A DNA stretch of 47,642 nucleotides from Gammaproteobacteria bacterium (lineage in GTDB: Bacteria > Pseudomonadota > Gammaproteobacteria > UBA5861): contig JAKSCV010000066.1 in the NCBI GenBank assembly GCA_022360445.1, positions 1 through 47,642 of the forward strand. The letters are read 5' to 3'. The position numbers were made by a program, and so were the translations under genes. This document shows, one piece after another, positions 34,178 through 43,003 of this stretch (positions are counted from its first letter, which is position 1; each line of letters begins with the position of its first letter). The notes beneath the pieces were generated by a model, which did not search any database, was not told the DNA's origin, and saw only the letters and a list, made by a program, of their open reading frames with translations.

Positions 34178-35812
34178 TTGACCAGAACCGTCTTTAAATT
34201 ACCCGACAGCCTCTTGCAGGTGTTTTTCCCGGCCATAGAAACCGCCGAGGTGAACGAAACCCGCTGGGCATCGTTGTACACCCTAACCACCTTTCGCCTG
34301 TTTTTGGTTCTGGTTTTGGTGGTGATGTTTTTTGCCGCTGATGACCCGGGGTTACTGGGCTCCAAGCAACCCATGATGTTTGCTTGGATCAGTATTGCTT
34401 ATACTTTTACGAGCATTGGTTTTTCGCTGCTGAGAACGCACGTTACGATCCCGTTTAAGCAACAGGTTTACCTGCAAGTGTACGTCGACATCACGGCGAT
34501 TGTGTTGCTTATGCATACCAGCGGAGGTGTGGGAACGGGGCTGGAAATTCTGCTGCTATTGATTGTTGCTGTGACAGGCCTTTTGATGGAAGGTCAATTT
34601 GTCATGTCTTGTGCACTTTTGAGTTCGGCGCTGGTCTTGCTGGAGCAAACGTATATTGATTTTACAGGCTCGGGCTACAGTGCCTACTCCCAAGCCGGTG
34701 TGCTTTGCGCCGCTCTATTTGCCGTGGCGATTTTTACTTTGTTCTTGTCGCGCCATCAACGCGCGAGCGAGGCATTGGCGGCACAAAAAAGCCTGGCATT
34801 GGAAAAAGCATCCGAATTGAATCGTCAGATTGTCCAGCACATGGAGCAAGGAATTGTACTGGTAGACGATGAGGGAACCATCCAACTTTTTAATCAGGGT
34901 CTCATGCAGATGATGCCAACACCCGGACTGGTTGAGTCTGCATCGCTTGGGAACACGTTTCCTGAGCTGCATAGTGCGCTTGAGCGTTGGAAAGCGCATC
35001 TTGATACGTCTGCTCAGCTGGTAGATATCCCGGATACGGCACTGGAATTACGCGTCCGGTTTACCGCCCTGCCCACGCTGGGTACTTTGTTAGTTATTGA
35101 AGATAATGCTGCTCTTTCACAACAAATTCAACAGCTTAAACTCTCATCGCTGGGACGTTTAACCGCCAGTATTGCCCATCAAATCCGCAACCCATTAGGG
35201 GCCATCAGCCACGCCGGGCAGTTGTTGGGGGAATCGAAAGCGCTGACCGACGCAGACGGGCGACTTTGCCAGATTGTGCTTGATAATGCCCGGCGGATGA
35301 ACTTGATTGTGCAAGAAATTTTGCAGCTCACGCGGCAATCACACGGCCAGCCTGGAAAAATGAATTTGGTTGAAGAACTGAAGACTTTCATCGAGCGCTT
35401 TTCCCGCGAGCAGCAGCTTGAAAGTACTGCGTTTGAATTGTACAGTACATTCCATCCCAATGTTGACTTTGACGCAGGACATCTGCATCAAATACTGGGC
35501 AATTTGTGCCTCAATAGTCTGTATCACAATTCGGGAGAGGCTATTCAATTGACCTTTGTCGTGGCGCTGGCGGCGGATGATACTACTGTAATATTGGATA
35601 TTGCCGACAATGGGGCCGGAATTCCAACCGGAAAAAAGCACAAGGTTTTTGAACCGTTTTACACCACATCGCACACAGGGACGGGTTTAGGTCTCTACAT
35701 TGCGCGTGAGCTCTGTCACTTCAATGGAGCTAAGCTGAGCTTACTGACAACACGCCAAGGCACATGCTTTCGGATGGCCTTTGCTGAAAAATCACAGGAA
35801 GCGCATGAGTGA
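34178..35812 (+). CDS. pilS: Two-component sensor histidine kinase PilS
   Basis: 544 residues. Six hydrophobic segments fill residues ~35-195, as in PilS of Pseudomonas. A PAS-like linker follows (MEQGIVLVDDEGTIQLFN), then the phosphoacceptor H-box SIAHQIRNPLGAISHAGQLL and an ATPase domain with LGNLCLNSLYHN (N-box), DIADNGAGIP and GTGLGLYIA. It controls the phosphorylation of PilR and so pilin transcription. The start must be TTG at 34178, because TGA occupies the codon two places upstream in frame; a GAGAGAGG ribosome-binding site lies ~8 nt before it. The stop overlaps the pilR ATG by 1 nt. Confidence 0.95.
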   Translation: MTRTVFKLPDSLLQVFFPAIETAEVNETRWASLYTLTTFRLFLVLVLVVMFFAADDPGLLGSKQPMMFAWISIAYTFTSIGFSLLRTHVTIPFKQQVYLQVYVDITAIVLLMHTSGGVGTGLEILLLLIVAVTGLLMEGQFVMSCALLSSALVLLEQTYIDFTGSGYSAYSQAGVLCAALFAVAIFTLFLSRHQRASEALAAQKSLALEKASELNRQIVQHMEQGIVLVDDEGTIQLFNQGLMQMMPTPGLVESASLGNTFPELHSALERWKAHLDTSAQLVDIPDTALELRVRFTALPTLGTLLVIEDNAALSQQIQQLKLSSLGRLTASIAHQIRNPLGAISHAGQLLGESKALTDADGRLCQIVLDNARRMNLIVQEILQLTRQSHGQPGKMNLVEELKTFIERFSREQQLESTAFELYSTFHPNVDFDAGHLHQILGNLCLNSLYHNSGEAIQLTFVVALAADDTTVILDIADNGAGIPTGKKHKVFEPFYTTSHTGTGLGLYIARELCHFNGAKLSLLTTRQGTCFRMAFAEKSQEAHE

Positions 35813-37146
35813 TGGGCGATTTTACGGCATTGGTTATTGATGATGAGCCCGACATCCGGGAATTGCTGGATATTACCCTGGCGCGCATGAATATCGACTG
35901 CCACGTGGCCGCGAACCTCAATGAAGCCCGGCATCTGCTGGAACAGACATCCTTTGATTTATGTTTAACCGATATGCGGCTCCCTGACGGTAACGGACTC
36001 GACTTTGTTGATCATGTTCAGGCGAATTACAGTCAACTTCCGATTGCGGTGATCACCGCCCACGGAAATGTCGAGGCGGCTGTGCGTGCACTCAAAGCGG
36101 GTGCGTTTGACTTTATCTCCAAACCGGTTGATCTTACACAGTTACGTGCACTGGTTTCATCGGCATTGTGGCAGGCAAAAGCGGACCGGCCTGTGAAAGA
36201 GCAATCGAAACTGGAGGCAGAGCTGGTCGGCCAATCCCGCGCGATGCAACACGTCAGGGATACCGTTAGAAAACTCTCACGCAATCAGGCGCCTGTCTGG
36301 ATCAGTGGGGAGTCTGGCACAGGGAAAGAGCTGGTCGCCCGGCTGATTCATCAGGGCGGCAGTCGTGCACAGAAAGCCTTTGTGCCGGTTAACTGCGGAG
36401 CCATTCCCAGTGAACTGATGGAGAGTGAATTCTTTGGGCACGAAAAAGGCAGTTTTACCGGTGCCCATGCGCATAAAGAGGGGTTATTTCGTGCGGCAGA
36501 AGGCGGCACACTGTTCTTGGATGAGGTGGCCGACTTGCCTTTGCCCATGCAGGTCAAACTCTTGCGCGCGATTCAAGAGAGAGCCGTTCGGCCTGTTGGG
36601 AGCCAGCGGGAACAGGCCGTGGACGTGCGAATTTTAAGTGCAAGCCACAAAGACCTTGCTGAAGAAGTTCAAGCCGGCCGGTTCCGGCAGGATTTATTCT
36701 ATCGGCTCAATGTCATTGAATTAAAAGTGCCGCCACTGCGTGAACGAAAGGAAGACCTTCCCCTGCTGGTTGAGCATCTCCTTACACGCATGAGACAGCA
36801 ATACGGCAAACCCAATATAGTCTTTGAAGCCCCGGCACAGGATAGGCTGGCGACTCACGCCTTCCCGGGGAATATTCGTGAGCTGGAAAATATCATTGAA
36901 AGAGCGGTCGCGCTCAGTGAGCATGACCACATTGGCCTCCCTGACGTGCATTTGCCCGAGCCCCCGGTGGCTGAGGGGCGTTGCGATGATAATACAGATC
37001 TTGAGCAGGGGCCGCAGCCAGTGTCAGAGAAAAGCGCCCTGCTTGGTGCACTGGAGGCCAACCGCTGGAATAAAACAGCAACAGCAAAAGTGCTGGGCCT
37101 CACCTACCGGCAGCTTCGGTATAAACTTCAAAAATTTGATCTGTGA
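35812..37146 (+). CDS. pilR: Sigma-54-dependent response regulator PilR
   Basis: 444 residues from the ATG at 35812 (TGATG overlap with pilS; a GTG 3 nt earlier is also possible). The receiver domain has phospho-acceptor Asp54 in LTDMRLPDGNG. The AAA+ domain has Walker A GESGTGKE, the sigma-54 contact loop GSFTGA, a Ser variant of GAFTGA, and Walker B GGTLFLDEVADLP. The C-terminal Fis-type helix-turn-helix has NRWNKTATAKVLGLTYRQLRYKL. It activates the sigma-54 promoter 165 bp downstream, upstream of the pilins. Confidence 0.96.
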   Translation: MGDFTALVIDDEPDIRELLDITLARMNIDCHVAANLNEARHLLEQTSFDLCLTDMRLPDGNGLDFVDHVQANYSQLPIAVITAHGNVEAAVRALKAGAFDFISKPVDLTQLRALVSSALWQAKADRPVKEQSKLEAELVGQSRAMQHVRDTVRKLSRNQAPVWISGESGTGKELVARLIHQGGSRAQKAFVPVNCGAIPSELMESEFFGHEKGSFTGAHAHKEGLFRAAEGGTLFLDEVADLPLPMQVKLLRAIQERAVRPVGSQREQAVDVRILSASHKDLAEEVQAGRFRQDLFYRLNVIELKVPPLRERKEDLPLLVEHLLTRMRQQYGKPNIVFEAPAQDRLATHAFPGNIRELENIIERAVALSEHDHIGLPDVHLPEPPVAEGRCDDNTDLEQGPQPVSEKSALLGALEANRWNKTATAKVLGLTYRQLRYKLQKFDL

Positions 37147-37150
37147 CGGA

Positions 37151-37189
37151 AAGTGACAAGGGAAAGCGCCGTTTTGTCAAAAAGTGACA
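37151..37189 (+). promoter_or_regulatory. Probable PilR-binding sites upstream of the pilin promoter
   Basis: TGACA at 37154-37158 is followed by the inverted pair TGTCA (37175-37179) and TGACA (37185-37189), 5 nt apart. They lie 120-160 bp upstream of the -24 element, the usual distance for an enhancer-binding activator. PilR of Pseudomonas binds TGTCA-type repeats upstream of pilA. Confidence 0.6.
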
Positions 37190-37310
37190 CATTTTGTTAA
37201 AACCACTGTTGACTATTTTCAGTTCAAAATGTGCCCGGATCGAAAATAATCAAAATGCAAAGTATTAAGAAATAAAGACTTTTTTCGTTTGGCGTAAAAA
37301 AACTAAACCT

Positions 37311-37326
37311 TGGCACGTCCTGTGCG
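37311..37326 (+). promoter_or_regulatory. Sigma-54 promoter of the first pilin gene
   Basis: TGGCACGTCCTGTGCG has the required GG and GC with 10 nt between them (-24/-12). The transcript would start near 37337 and have an ~80-nt leader before the AGGAGA ribosome-binding site. pilR, the expected activator, ends 165 bp upstream. Confidence 0.85.
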
Positions 37327-37418
37327 ATAACTATTATGAAGCCAATAGCATTTCAACAGGCTCTTGCATCATTTGGCTGACTTTAACGTGATATGTTACC
37401 CATCAGGAGATATTGAGT

Positions 37419-37820
37419 ATGAAGAATTCAAAAGGTTTTACACTCATCGAATTAATGATCGTCATCGCTATTATCGGCATCCTTGCGGCTGTGGCTGTTC
37501 CACAGTATCAAACGTACACAAAACGTGCGCAGTTTGCGGAAGTCGTGTTAGCGGCAACTCCGTTTAAAACGGCCTTTTTATTAGCCGCACAACGCGGTCG
37601 GCTTTCTGCCTTGGCGGACGCAGATGCCGGCACTCACGGGATTCCTGCTGCGGTAGGCGCTTCTGGTGTGGTTACCAGCGCGACGATGGCTGATGGTGTC
37701 ATCACAGCTACAGGCACAGCGGCAGTCGATAGCGCGACTTACACACTGACAGCAAATGGTGTGACACCTCCGGTTCAATGGACTGAAGGCGGAACTTGTC
37801 TGACAGCAGGCATGTGCTAA
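37419..37820 (+). CDS. pilA: Type IV major pilin PilA, copy 1
   Basis: This 133-residue prepilin starts at the ATG at 37419, 8 nt after the AGGAGA ribosome-binding site. The 6-residue leader MKNSKG ends in Gly and is followed by [21 protein letters not shown], with Phe+1 and Glu+5 of the mature pilin. PilD should cleave and methylate it. The globular part is Ala/Thr-rich, and only two cysteines occur (residues 127 and 133), 5 residues apart at the extreme C-terminus. This gives a much shorter disulfide loop than the 12-30 residues usual in type IVa pilins. It lies behind a sigma-54 promoter, and a terminator follows before the second copy. Confidence 0.93.
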   Translation: MKNSKGFTLIELMIVIAIIGILAAVAVPQYQTYTKRAQFAEVVLAATPFKTAFLLAAQRGRLSALADADAGTHGIPAAVGASGVVTSATMADGVITATGTAAVDSATYTLTANGVTPPVQWTEGGTCLTAGMC

Positions 37821-37840
37821 TCAAGCGGCTCAGCTTGTAA

Positions 37841-37868
37841 AAAAAGCCCCTTTTACAGGGGCTTTTTT
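37841..37868 (+). terminator. Intrinsic terminator between the two pilin genes
   Basis: AAAAAGCCCC (37841-37850) and GGGGCTTTTTT (37858-37868) form the stem around TTTTACA, with the T-run built into the 3' strand. It should cap the first pilin mRNA and leave pilA copy 2 dependent on read-through or its own promoter. Confidence 0.9.
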
Positions 37869-37896
37869 ATTGAAACAATTAAAAGAGGTATAGGGC

Positions 37897-38298
37897 ATGC
37901 GTAATAACCATGGATTTACGTTAATTGAACTCATGATTGTGATTGCCATTATCGGGATTTTGGCTGCGGTAGCGGTTCCGCAATATCAGACGTATACCAA
38001 ACATGCCAAATTTGCTGAAGTTGTTCTCGCCACCACACCTTTTAAAACAACCTTTTTATTAGCCGCACAGCGTGGTCGGCTCTCTACTTTGGCGGATGCA
38101 GATGCCGGCACTCACGGGATTCCTGCTGCGGTGGGGGCCTCTGGCGTGATTGCCAGCGCGACGATGACTAATGGTGTGATCACAGCCACTGGTTCAGCGG
38201 CAGTCGATAATGCGACTTACACACTGACAGCAGGTGGTGTGACACCTCCGGTTCAATGGACGGAAGGGGGCACGTGTTTAACCAGTGGCTTGTGTTAA
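37897..38298 (+). CDS. Type IV pilin PilA, copy 2
   Basis: 133 residues, the same length as copy 1 and differing at 17 positions by direct comparison (about 87% identity). The leader MRNNHG, the FTLIEL helix and the C-terminal CLTSGLC pair are kept. Differences are clustered at residues 36-64 and 85-104, which would be exposed parts of the globular domain. It has an AAGAGG ribosome-binding site 10 nt upstream but no recognisable promoter of its own. The arrangement is a tandem duplication, and both copies look functional. Confidence 0.92.
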   Translation: MRNNHGFTLIELMIVIAIIGILAAVAVPQYQTYTKHAKFAEVVLATTPFKTTFLLAAQRGRLSTLADADAGTHGIPAAVGASGVIASATMTNGVITATGSAAVDNATYTLTAGGVTPPVQWTEGGTCLTSGLC

Positions 38299-38430
38299 TG
38301 GACCCCTATTTTGAGACAACGGATACTTTATGCTTTTTTCTCAGACTAAATATTTTTTTGCTCAGGTCGATGGATGGAAAGGGGGTAAACGTTTCAGTTT
38401 AACCGTTATTTGAATGGAGTATGTTCTCAG

Positions 38431-40137
38431 GTGGTCTCATCAGCACAACAACAGTTAACCGGTTTGCCTCAGCGGCTGGTTGAAGAGAATATACTGTCAG
38501 GTGATCAGGCGCGGGAAGTGCTTGCCGCATCACAAAAAGAAAATAAACACTTTGTTCCTTATGTCGTCGAGAATAAGCTGGCGGAAGCCAGAGAAGTTGC
38601 CCATGTTGCTTCTCATGAGTTTGGATTACCCGTTTTTGATCTGGACGCTTTGGAACATGATGCGGTTCCTAAGGAACTGATCCTTGAAGACCTTATTGCT
38701 AAACACCGGACGCTACCCCTATTAAAACGCATTAATAAACTCTATTTGGCCATCTCGGATCCGACGAATGTGCGGGGTTTGGATGAGTACAAATTTCAAA
38801 CGGGTTGTTCAATTGTCGCCATTTTGGTTGAGGACGATAAGCTAACTGGTCTGATCAGCAAGTTGTTGGACGCCAGTGAAAGCGGGTTTGATACCGACCT
38901 TGATGAAGATCTGGATTCACTCGAGATCGCCTCCGAAGAAGACAATACGCATGAGGAAGAAGCTCCGGATATTGATGACACACCGATTGTTCGGTTTGTT
39001 AATAAGTTGCTCTTGGATGCAATCAATAAAGGCGCTTCAGACATTCATGTTGAGCCTTATGAAAAGCGATTCCGTGTGCGTTATCGGGTGGATGGCGTTC
39101 TGCAAGAAGCGGCTTTCCCACCACTGAATATGTCTGGGCGGATTATTGCGCGCATCAAAGTCATGTCACAGATGGATATTTCCGAGCGACGAGTACCGCA
39201 GGACGGCCGTATCAAAATGAAGCTGTCAGCCAAACGAGCGATCGACTTTCGCGTCAATACCTGTCCGACCTTATTTGGTGAAAAGATTGTTCTGCGGATA
39301 CTGGACCCCTCCAGTGCGCAATTAGGCATTGAGATGCTAGGGTATGAACCCGATCAGGAAAAGCTTTATTTGGATGCACTGGCACAACCTTATGGCATGA
39401 TTCTGGTGACAGGGCCAACCGGCAGCGGTAAAACGGTCTCCCTTTATACCGGGCTGAATATCCTGAATCGTCCGGAAATGAATATTTCCACTGCGGAGGA
39501 CCCGGCAGAAATTAACTTGCCGGGTATTAATCAGGTTAATGTGAACCCTAAGGTTGGGTTAACGTTTGCCGAAGCCCTGAAAGCTTTTTTACGGCAAGAT
39601 CCCGACGTCATCATGGTGGGTGAGATCCGTGACCTGGAAACGGCCAATATTGCGATTAAAGCCGCGCAAACCGGGCACCTAGTGCTTTCAACATTGCATA
39701 CGAACGATGCGCCCCAGACCTTAACACGACTTGCAAACATGGGTGTCCCCCCGTTTAACATTGCTACTGCTGTTTCACTCATCATTGCTCAGCGTTTGGC
39801 GAGAAAGCTATGTGACCACTGCAAAGAAGTTGAAGAAGTTCCTAATGCTGCGCTCTTGCTGGAAGGGTTCGATGAAAGTGAGGTGGGTAGCTTTCAAGTG
39901 TATAAGGCCGTGGGTTGCAACCAGTGCAATGCTGGTTACAAAGGGCGAGCCGGTATTTTCCAGGTCATGCCCGTTTCTGAAGCTATGGGAAAAATCATCA
40001 TGGATGGGGGTAACTCCATGCAAATTGCCGAACAGGCCGCGCTCGAGGGTGTGACGGATTTGCGCCGCTCGGCACTCAATAAGGTCATGGCTGGTATCAC
40101 CAGCTTAGAAGAAGCAAACCGTGTAACAAGAGACTGA
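38431..40137 (+). CDS. pilB: Type IV pilus assembly ATPase PilB
   Basis: About 568 residues. The N-terminal MshEN/N1 region (residues ~1-140) precedes an acidic linker (DTDLDEDLDSLE). The GspE-type ATPase domain has SDIHVEPYE, Walker A GPTGSGKT (near residue 327), STAEDPAEI, Walker B DPDVIMVGEIRD and the His box. The zinc site has CDHC and CNQC. PilB powers pilus extension. I favour the GTG at 38431 (GGAG 11 nt upstream); an in-frame TTG at 38410 has no ribosome-binding site. pilC follows after 5 nt. Confidence 0.96.
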   Translation: MVSSAQQQLTGLPQRLVEENILSGDQAREVLAASQKENKHFVPYVVENKLAEAREVAHVASHEFGLPVFDLDALEHDAVPKELILEDLIAKHRTLPLLKRINKLYLAISDPTNVRGLDEYKFQTGCSIVAILVEDDKLTGLISKLLDASESGFDTDLDEDLDSLEIASEEDNTHEEEAPDIDDTPIVRFVNKLLLDAINKGASDIHVEPYEKRFRVRYRVDGVLQEAAFPPLNMSGRIIARIKVMSQMDISERRVPQDGRIKMKLSAKRAIDFRVNTCPTLFGEKIVLRILDPSSAQLGIEMLGYEPDQEKLYLDALAQPYGMILVTGPTGSGKTVSLYTGLNILNRPEMNISTAEDPAEINLPGINQVNVNPKVGLTFAEALKAFLRQDPDVIMVGEIRDLETANIAIKAAQTGHLVLSTLHTNDAPQTLTRLANMGVPPFNIATAVSLIIAQRLARKLCDHCKEVEEVPNAALLLEGFDESEVGSFQVYKAVGCNQCNAGYKGRAGIFQVMPVSEAMGKIIMDGGNSMQIAEQAALEGVTDLRRSALNKVMAGITSLEEANRVTRD

Positions 40138-40142
40138 TTATT

Positions 40143-41366
40143 ATGGCGACGATATCCAAAGTATCCTTGCAAACCTTCTTATGGGAAGGCAAAGACCGGA
40201 AAGGAAATCTGGTTAAGGGTTCTGTAAACGCAAAGTCAATCGTATTGGCTAAGGCGCAATTAAGAAAGCAAGGCATTATGCCTAAGCGGGTTAAAAAAGA
40301 AGCCAAATCGCTTTTTAGTGCCAGAGATAAAAAAGTCACCCCGGGTGATATTGCTGTGTTTGCACGGCAATTGACCACTATGATGACCGCCGGGGTCCCA
40401 TTGGTGCAGTCCTTTGACATTGTTGCCCAAGGACAGGAAAACAAAACGATGCAGGCACTGGTGTTTAACATTAAGGCTGACGTCGAGTCTGGTGCGTCGA
40501 TGAGCGCAGCGCTGCGAAAGCACCCAGCACATTTTGATGATTTGTTTTGTAGTCTGGTTCAGGCGGGAGAGCAGTCAGGCACGCTCGAGACCCTACTCAA
40601 TGAGATTGCAACATATAAGGAGAAAACAGAAAGCTTGAAAGCCAAAATCCGCAAGGCGATGTTTTACCCTATTGCCGTTTTAGTGGTTGCATTTATCGTG
40701 ACCGCAATTTTGCTGATTTTTGTTGTTCCGCAGTTTGAAAGCCTGTTCCAAGGTATGGGATCGGATTTGCCGGCGTTTACCAAACTGGTTGTGAGTCTGT
40801 CGGAATTCATGCAGGCGTGGTGGTATGTCATTTTTGGGGGGATTGGTGGGGCCGTGTTTGGACTGATCCGGTTGAAAAAAAACTCTCAACCTTTCGCCGA
40901 TGCACTTGACAAAATCAGCCTGAAATTACCGGTCGTTGGTGACATTATCAACAAAGCGGCCACTGCGCGTTTTGCCCGTACTTTGGCAACCATGCAGTCG
41001 GCAGGGGTGCCTTTAGTAGAGGCAATGGATTCCGTCTCCGCCACAGCGGGCAACAGTGTTTATCGCCAGGCGATATTGAAAATGCGTGATGACGCTTCGA
41101 CTGGTCGGCGGCTACAGGAATCAATGAAAGAAGCCAGTCTTTTTTCCCCGATGGCGGTGCAGATGGTGAGCATTGGTGAAGAGTCCGGGTCACTCGGAAA
41201 TATGTTAGCCAAAGTTGCTGATTATTATGAAGAAGAAGTGGATAATGCGGTTGACTCGCTAACGAGCCTGATGGAGCCTGCCATCATGGCATTTCTGGGT
41301 GTTGTGGTGGGTGGCCTGGTCGTTGCCATGTACCTGCCCATTTTCAAAATGGGTGATGCATTCTAG
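40143..41366 (+). CDS. pilC: Type IV pilus inner-membrane platform protein PilC
   Basis: This 407-residue GspF-family protein has two repeated T2SSF domains. The first has FARQLTTMMTAGVPLVQSFD (positions ~40356-40420) and MFYPIAVLVVAFIVTAILLI; the second has ARTLATMQSAGVPLVEAMDS and ends in MEPAIMAFLGVVVGGLVVAMYLPIF. Three membrane helices are visible. It sits in the inner membrane and couples PilB ATP hydrolysis to pilin polymerisation. The 5-nt gap after pilB indicates a shared transcript. Confidence 0.96.
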   Translation: MATISKVSLQTFLWEGKDRKGNLVKGSVNAKSIVLAKAQLRKQGIMPKRVKKEAKSLFSARDKKVTPGDIAVFARQLTTMMTAGVPLVQSFDIVAQGQENKTMQALVFNIKADVESGASMSAALRKHPAHFDDLFCSLVQAGEQSGTLETLLNEIATYKEKTESLKAKIRKAMFYPIAVLVVAFIVTAILLIFVVPQFESLFQGMGSDLPAFTKLVVSLSEFMQAWWYVIFGGIGGAVFGLIRLKKNSQPFADALDKISLKLPVVGDIINKAATARFARTLATMQSAGVPLVEAMDSVSATAGNSVYRQAILKMRDDASTGRRLQESMKEASLFSPMAVQMVSIGEESGSLGNMLAKVADYYEEEVDNAVDSLTSLMEPAIMAFLGVVVGGLVVAMYLPIFKMGDAF

Positions 41367-41419
41367 CGACCTGCCTGTTAACGTTGCACAGGGATGAGTC
41401 TGGCTCGGTATTCAAATAA

Positions 41420-42301
41420 ATGGACGGTTTGCAGTTACTTCAAGAAAACAGTGCGCTCTTTTTAAGTATCATTTTTGTCGTCGGGCTCCTGGTAGGTAGC
41501 TTTTTGAATGTTGTTGCCTACCGCTTACCGGTGATGATGAACCGGCGCTGGCGGCAGGAGTGCCAAGACTATCTGGGGCAGAAAAGCGAGACTGATCCAC
41601 CCGAACAGGTGGAGCCTTTTAACCTTATGTGGCCCCGCTCTCGCTGTGGGCACTGTGGGCATATGATCTCGTGGTGGGAAAATATACCGGTGCTCAGCTA
41701 CCTCTTTTTGCGTGCTAGGTGTCGGGGTTGCCAGCAAAAAATTTCAGTGCTTTATCCCTTAGTGGAGGTGATAACGGCGGTGATATCTGTCGTTGTTGCC
41801 TGGCGTTTTGGGTTTTCTCTAGAGACGGTTGCGGCTCTGTTATTGACCTGGGCATTGATTCCCGCATGCTTGATTGATTTAAAATACATGCTCTTGCCGG
41901 ATAGTATTCTGCTGCCCTGGTTGTGGCTGGGATTGCTACTGAATGTCGCGGGAGTCTTTACATCACTGGAAAGTGCTGTTGTCGGTGCCGCTAGCGGCTA
42001 TTTGATCTTATGGTCCGTTTATCAGGTGTTTAAAGCGTTGACCGGTAAGGAAGGCATGGGTTTTGGTGATTTCAAATTATTGGCATTGATTGGTGCCTGG
42101 GTAGGCGTGGAATACCTGCCCATGGTGATTTTGTTTTCGTCCCTGTCGGGGGCTATTGTTGGATTGTCGTTAGTCGTATTCCGCCGCCATTCCCGGGAAA
42201 TCCCCATACCTTTTGGTCCTTACCTTGCCATGGGGGGGTGGGTTGCACTAATCTGGGGGCCGGAGATCAGTCAAAAATATCTGCAAATTTTGCATTACTA
42301 G
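41420..42301 (+). CDS. pilD: Prepilin peptidase/N-methyltransferase PilD
   Basis: This 293-residue polytopic aspartic peptidase has an N-terminal VGLLVGSFLNVVAYRLP, then the cytoplasmic zinc region CGHCGHM...CRGCQQK, a complete tetracysteine set. The two catalytic Asp residues are in DLKYMLLPD and GMGFGDFKLL. It removes the 6-residue leaders of the two pilins and methylates Phe+1. It follows pilC by 53 nt and lies 88 nt before coaE, the order known from Pseudomonas pilBCD-coaE. Confidence 0.96.
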   Translation: MDGLQLLQENSALFLSIIFVVGLLVGSFLNVVAYRLPVMMNRRWRQECQDYLGQKSETDPPEQVEPFNLMWPRSRCGHCGHMISWWENIPVLSYLFLRARCRGCQQKISVLYPLVEVITAVISVVVAWRFGFSLETVAALLLTWALIPACLIDLKYMLLPDSILLPWLWLGLLLNVAGVFTSLESAVVGAASGYLILWSVYQVFKALTGKEGMGFGDFKLLALIGAWVGVEYLPMVILFSSLSGAIVGLSLVVFRRHSREIPIPFGPYLAMGGWVALIWGPEISQKYLQILHY

Positions 42302-42389
42302 GGCTTATTCATATTCATTAATTCGATCCTGTCAATTCATGAATATGAACAGGCCTAACAAACATTAAAAATAGTTCGGATGGTTGATT

Positions 42390-42995
42390 ATGTACACAGT
42401 CGGGTTGACGGGTGGAATAGCCAGTGGGAAGACAACGGTTTCGGATTTATTTACAGAAATGGGTGCCGGTGTGGTGGACGCCGATGTTGCGGCACGCAAG
42501 GTTGTTGAGCCTGGCCAGAGTGCCCTGGCGGAAATTGCGGATGTCTTTGGCCCTGATGTGTTGGATGAGCGGGGGGAACTGAATCGTAGAGCGCTGCGGG
42601 AGCGTGTGTTCGCTGATGAGCAAGCCCGCAAAAAGCTGGAAGCCATTTTACACCCTGCTATTCGTGAATATATGGCCGGATGGATCGCTCGCCTGGAATC
42701 TGAAGGTGCTCCCTACTGCATTCGTGTTGTGCCTTTATTGGTGGAAACCGGGCAGCAACACGATGTGGACAGGGTGTTGGTGGTTGATGTGCCGCGTGAA
42801 ACACAAGTGACGCGTGTGGTTATGCGCGATGGTGGCAGTGACGCGCAGGCGGATCAGATTCTTGCCACTCAAGCCAGTCGGGAAGAGCGCCTGGCTGTTG
42901 CCGATGATGTGATTCAAAACACGGGTGAAATCGGTGAATTAAAAGCGCAAGTCGAGTTATTACACCAGCAATACTTAACGCTTTCGTCGGGTTAA
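42390..42995 (+). CDS. coaE: Dephospho-CoA kinase CoaE
   Basis: This 201-residue P-loop kinase begins MYTVGLTGGIASGKTTVSDLF, with the Walker A motif GGIASGKTT at residues 8-16. DADVAARKVVEPG, RALRERVFADE and LHPAIREYM are family landmarks. It phosphorylates dephospho-CoA to CoA. The start is the ATG at 42390; an in-frame TTG lies 6 nt earlier. In many gammaproteobacteria yacG follows coaE, but here the next gene is convergent and unrelated. Confidence 0.96.
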   Translation: MYTVGLTGGIASGKTTVSDLFTEMGAGVVDADVAARKVVEPGQSALAEIADVFGPDVLDERGELNRRALRERVFADEQARKKLEAILHPAIREYMAGWIARLESEGAPYCIRVVPLLVETGQQHDVDRVLVVDVPRETQVTRVVMRDGGSDAQADQILATQASREERLAVADDVIQNTGEIGELKAQVELLHQQYLTLSSG

Positions 42996-43003
42996 GTGAC
43001 TCT

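Noticed and set aside
34042-34374. N-terminal extension of nadE
   Set aside because: The frame is open, but the extra 111 residues are not conserved in NadE and overlap the start of pilS on the other strand.
37241-37265. IHF site between the PilR boxes and the sigma-54 promoter
   Set aside because: AATCAAAATGCAA keeps the ATCAA half but lacks the TTR half of the consensus, so it cannot be supported by eye.
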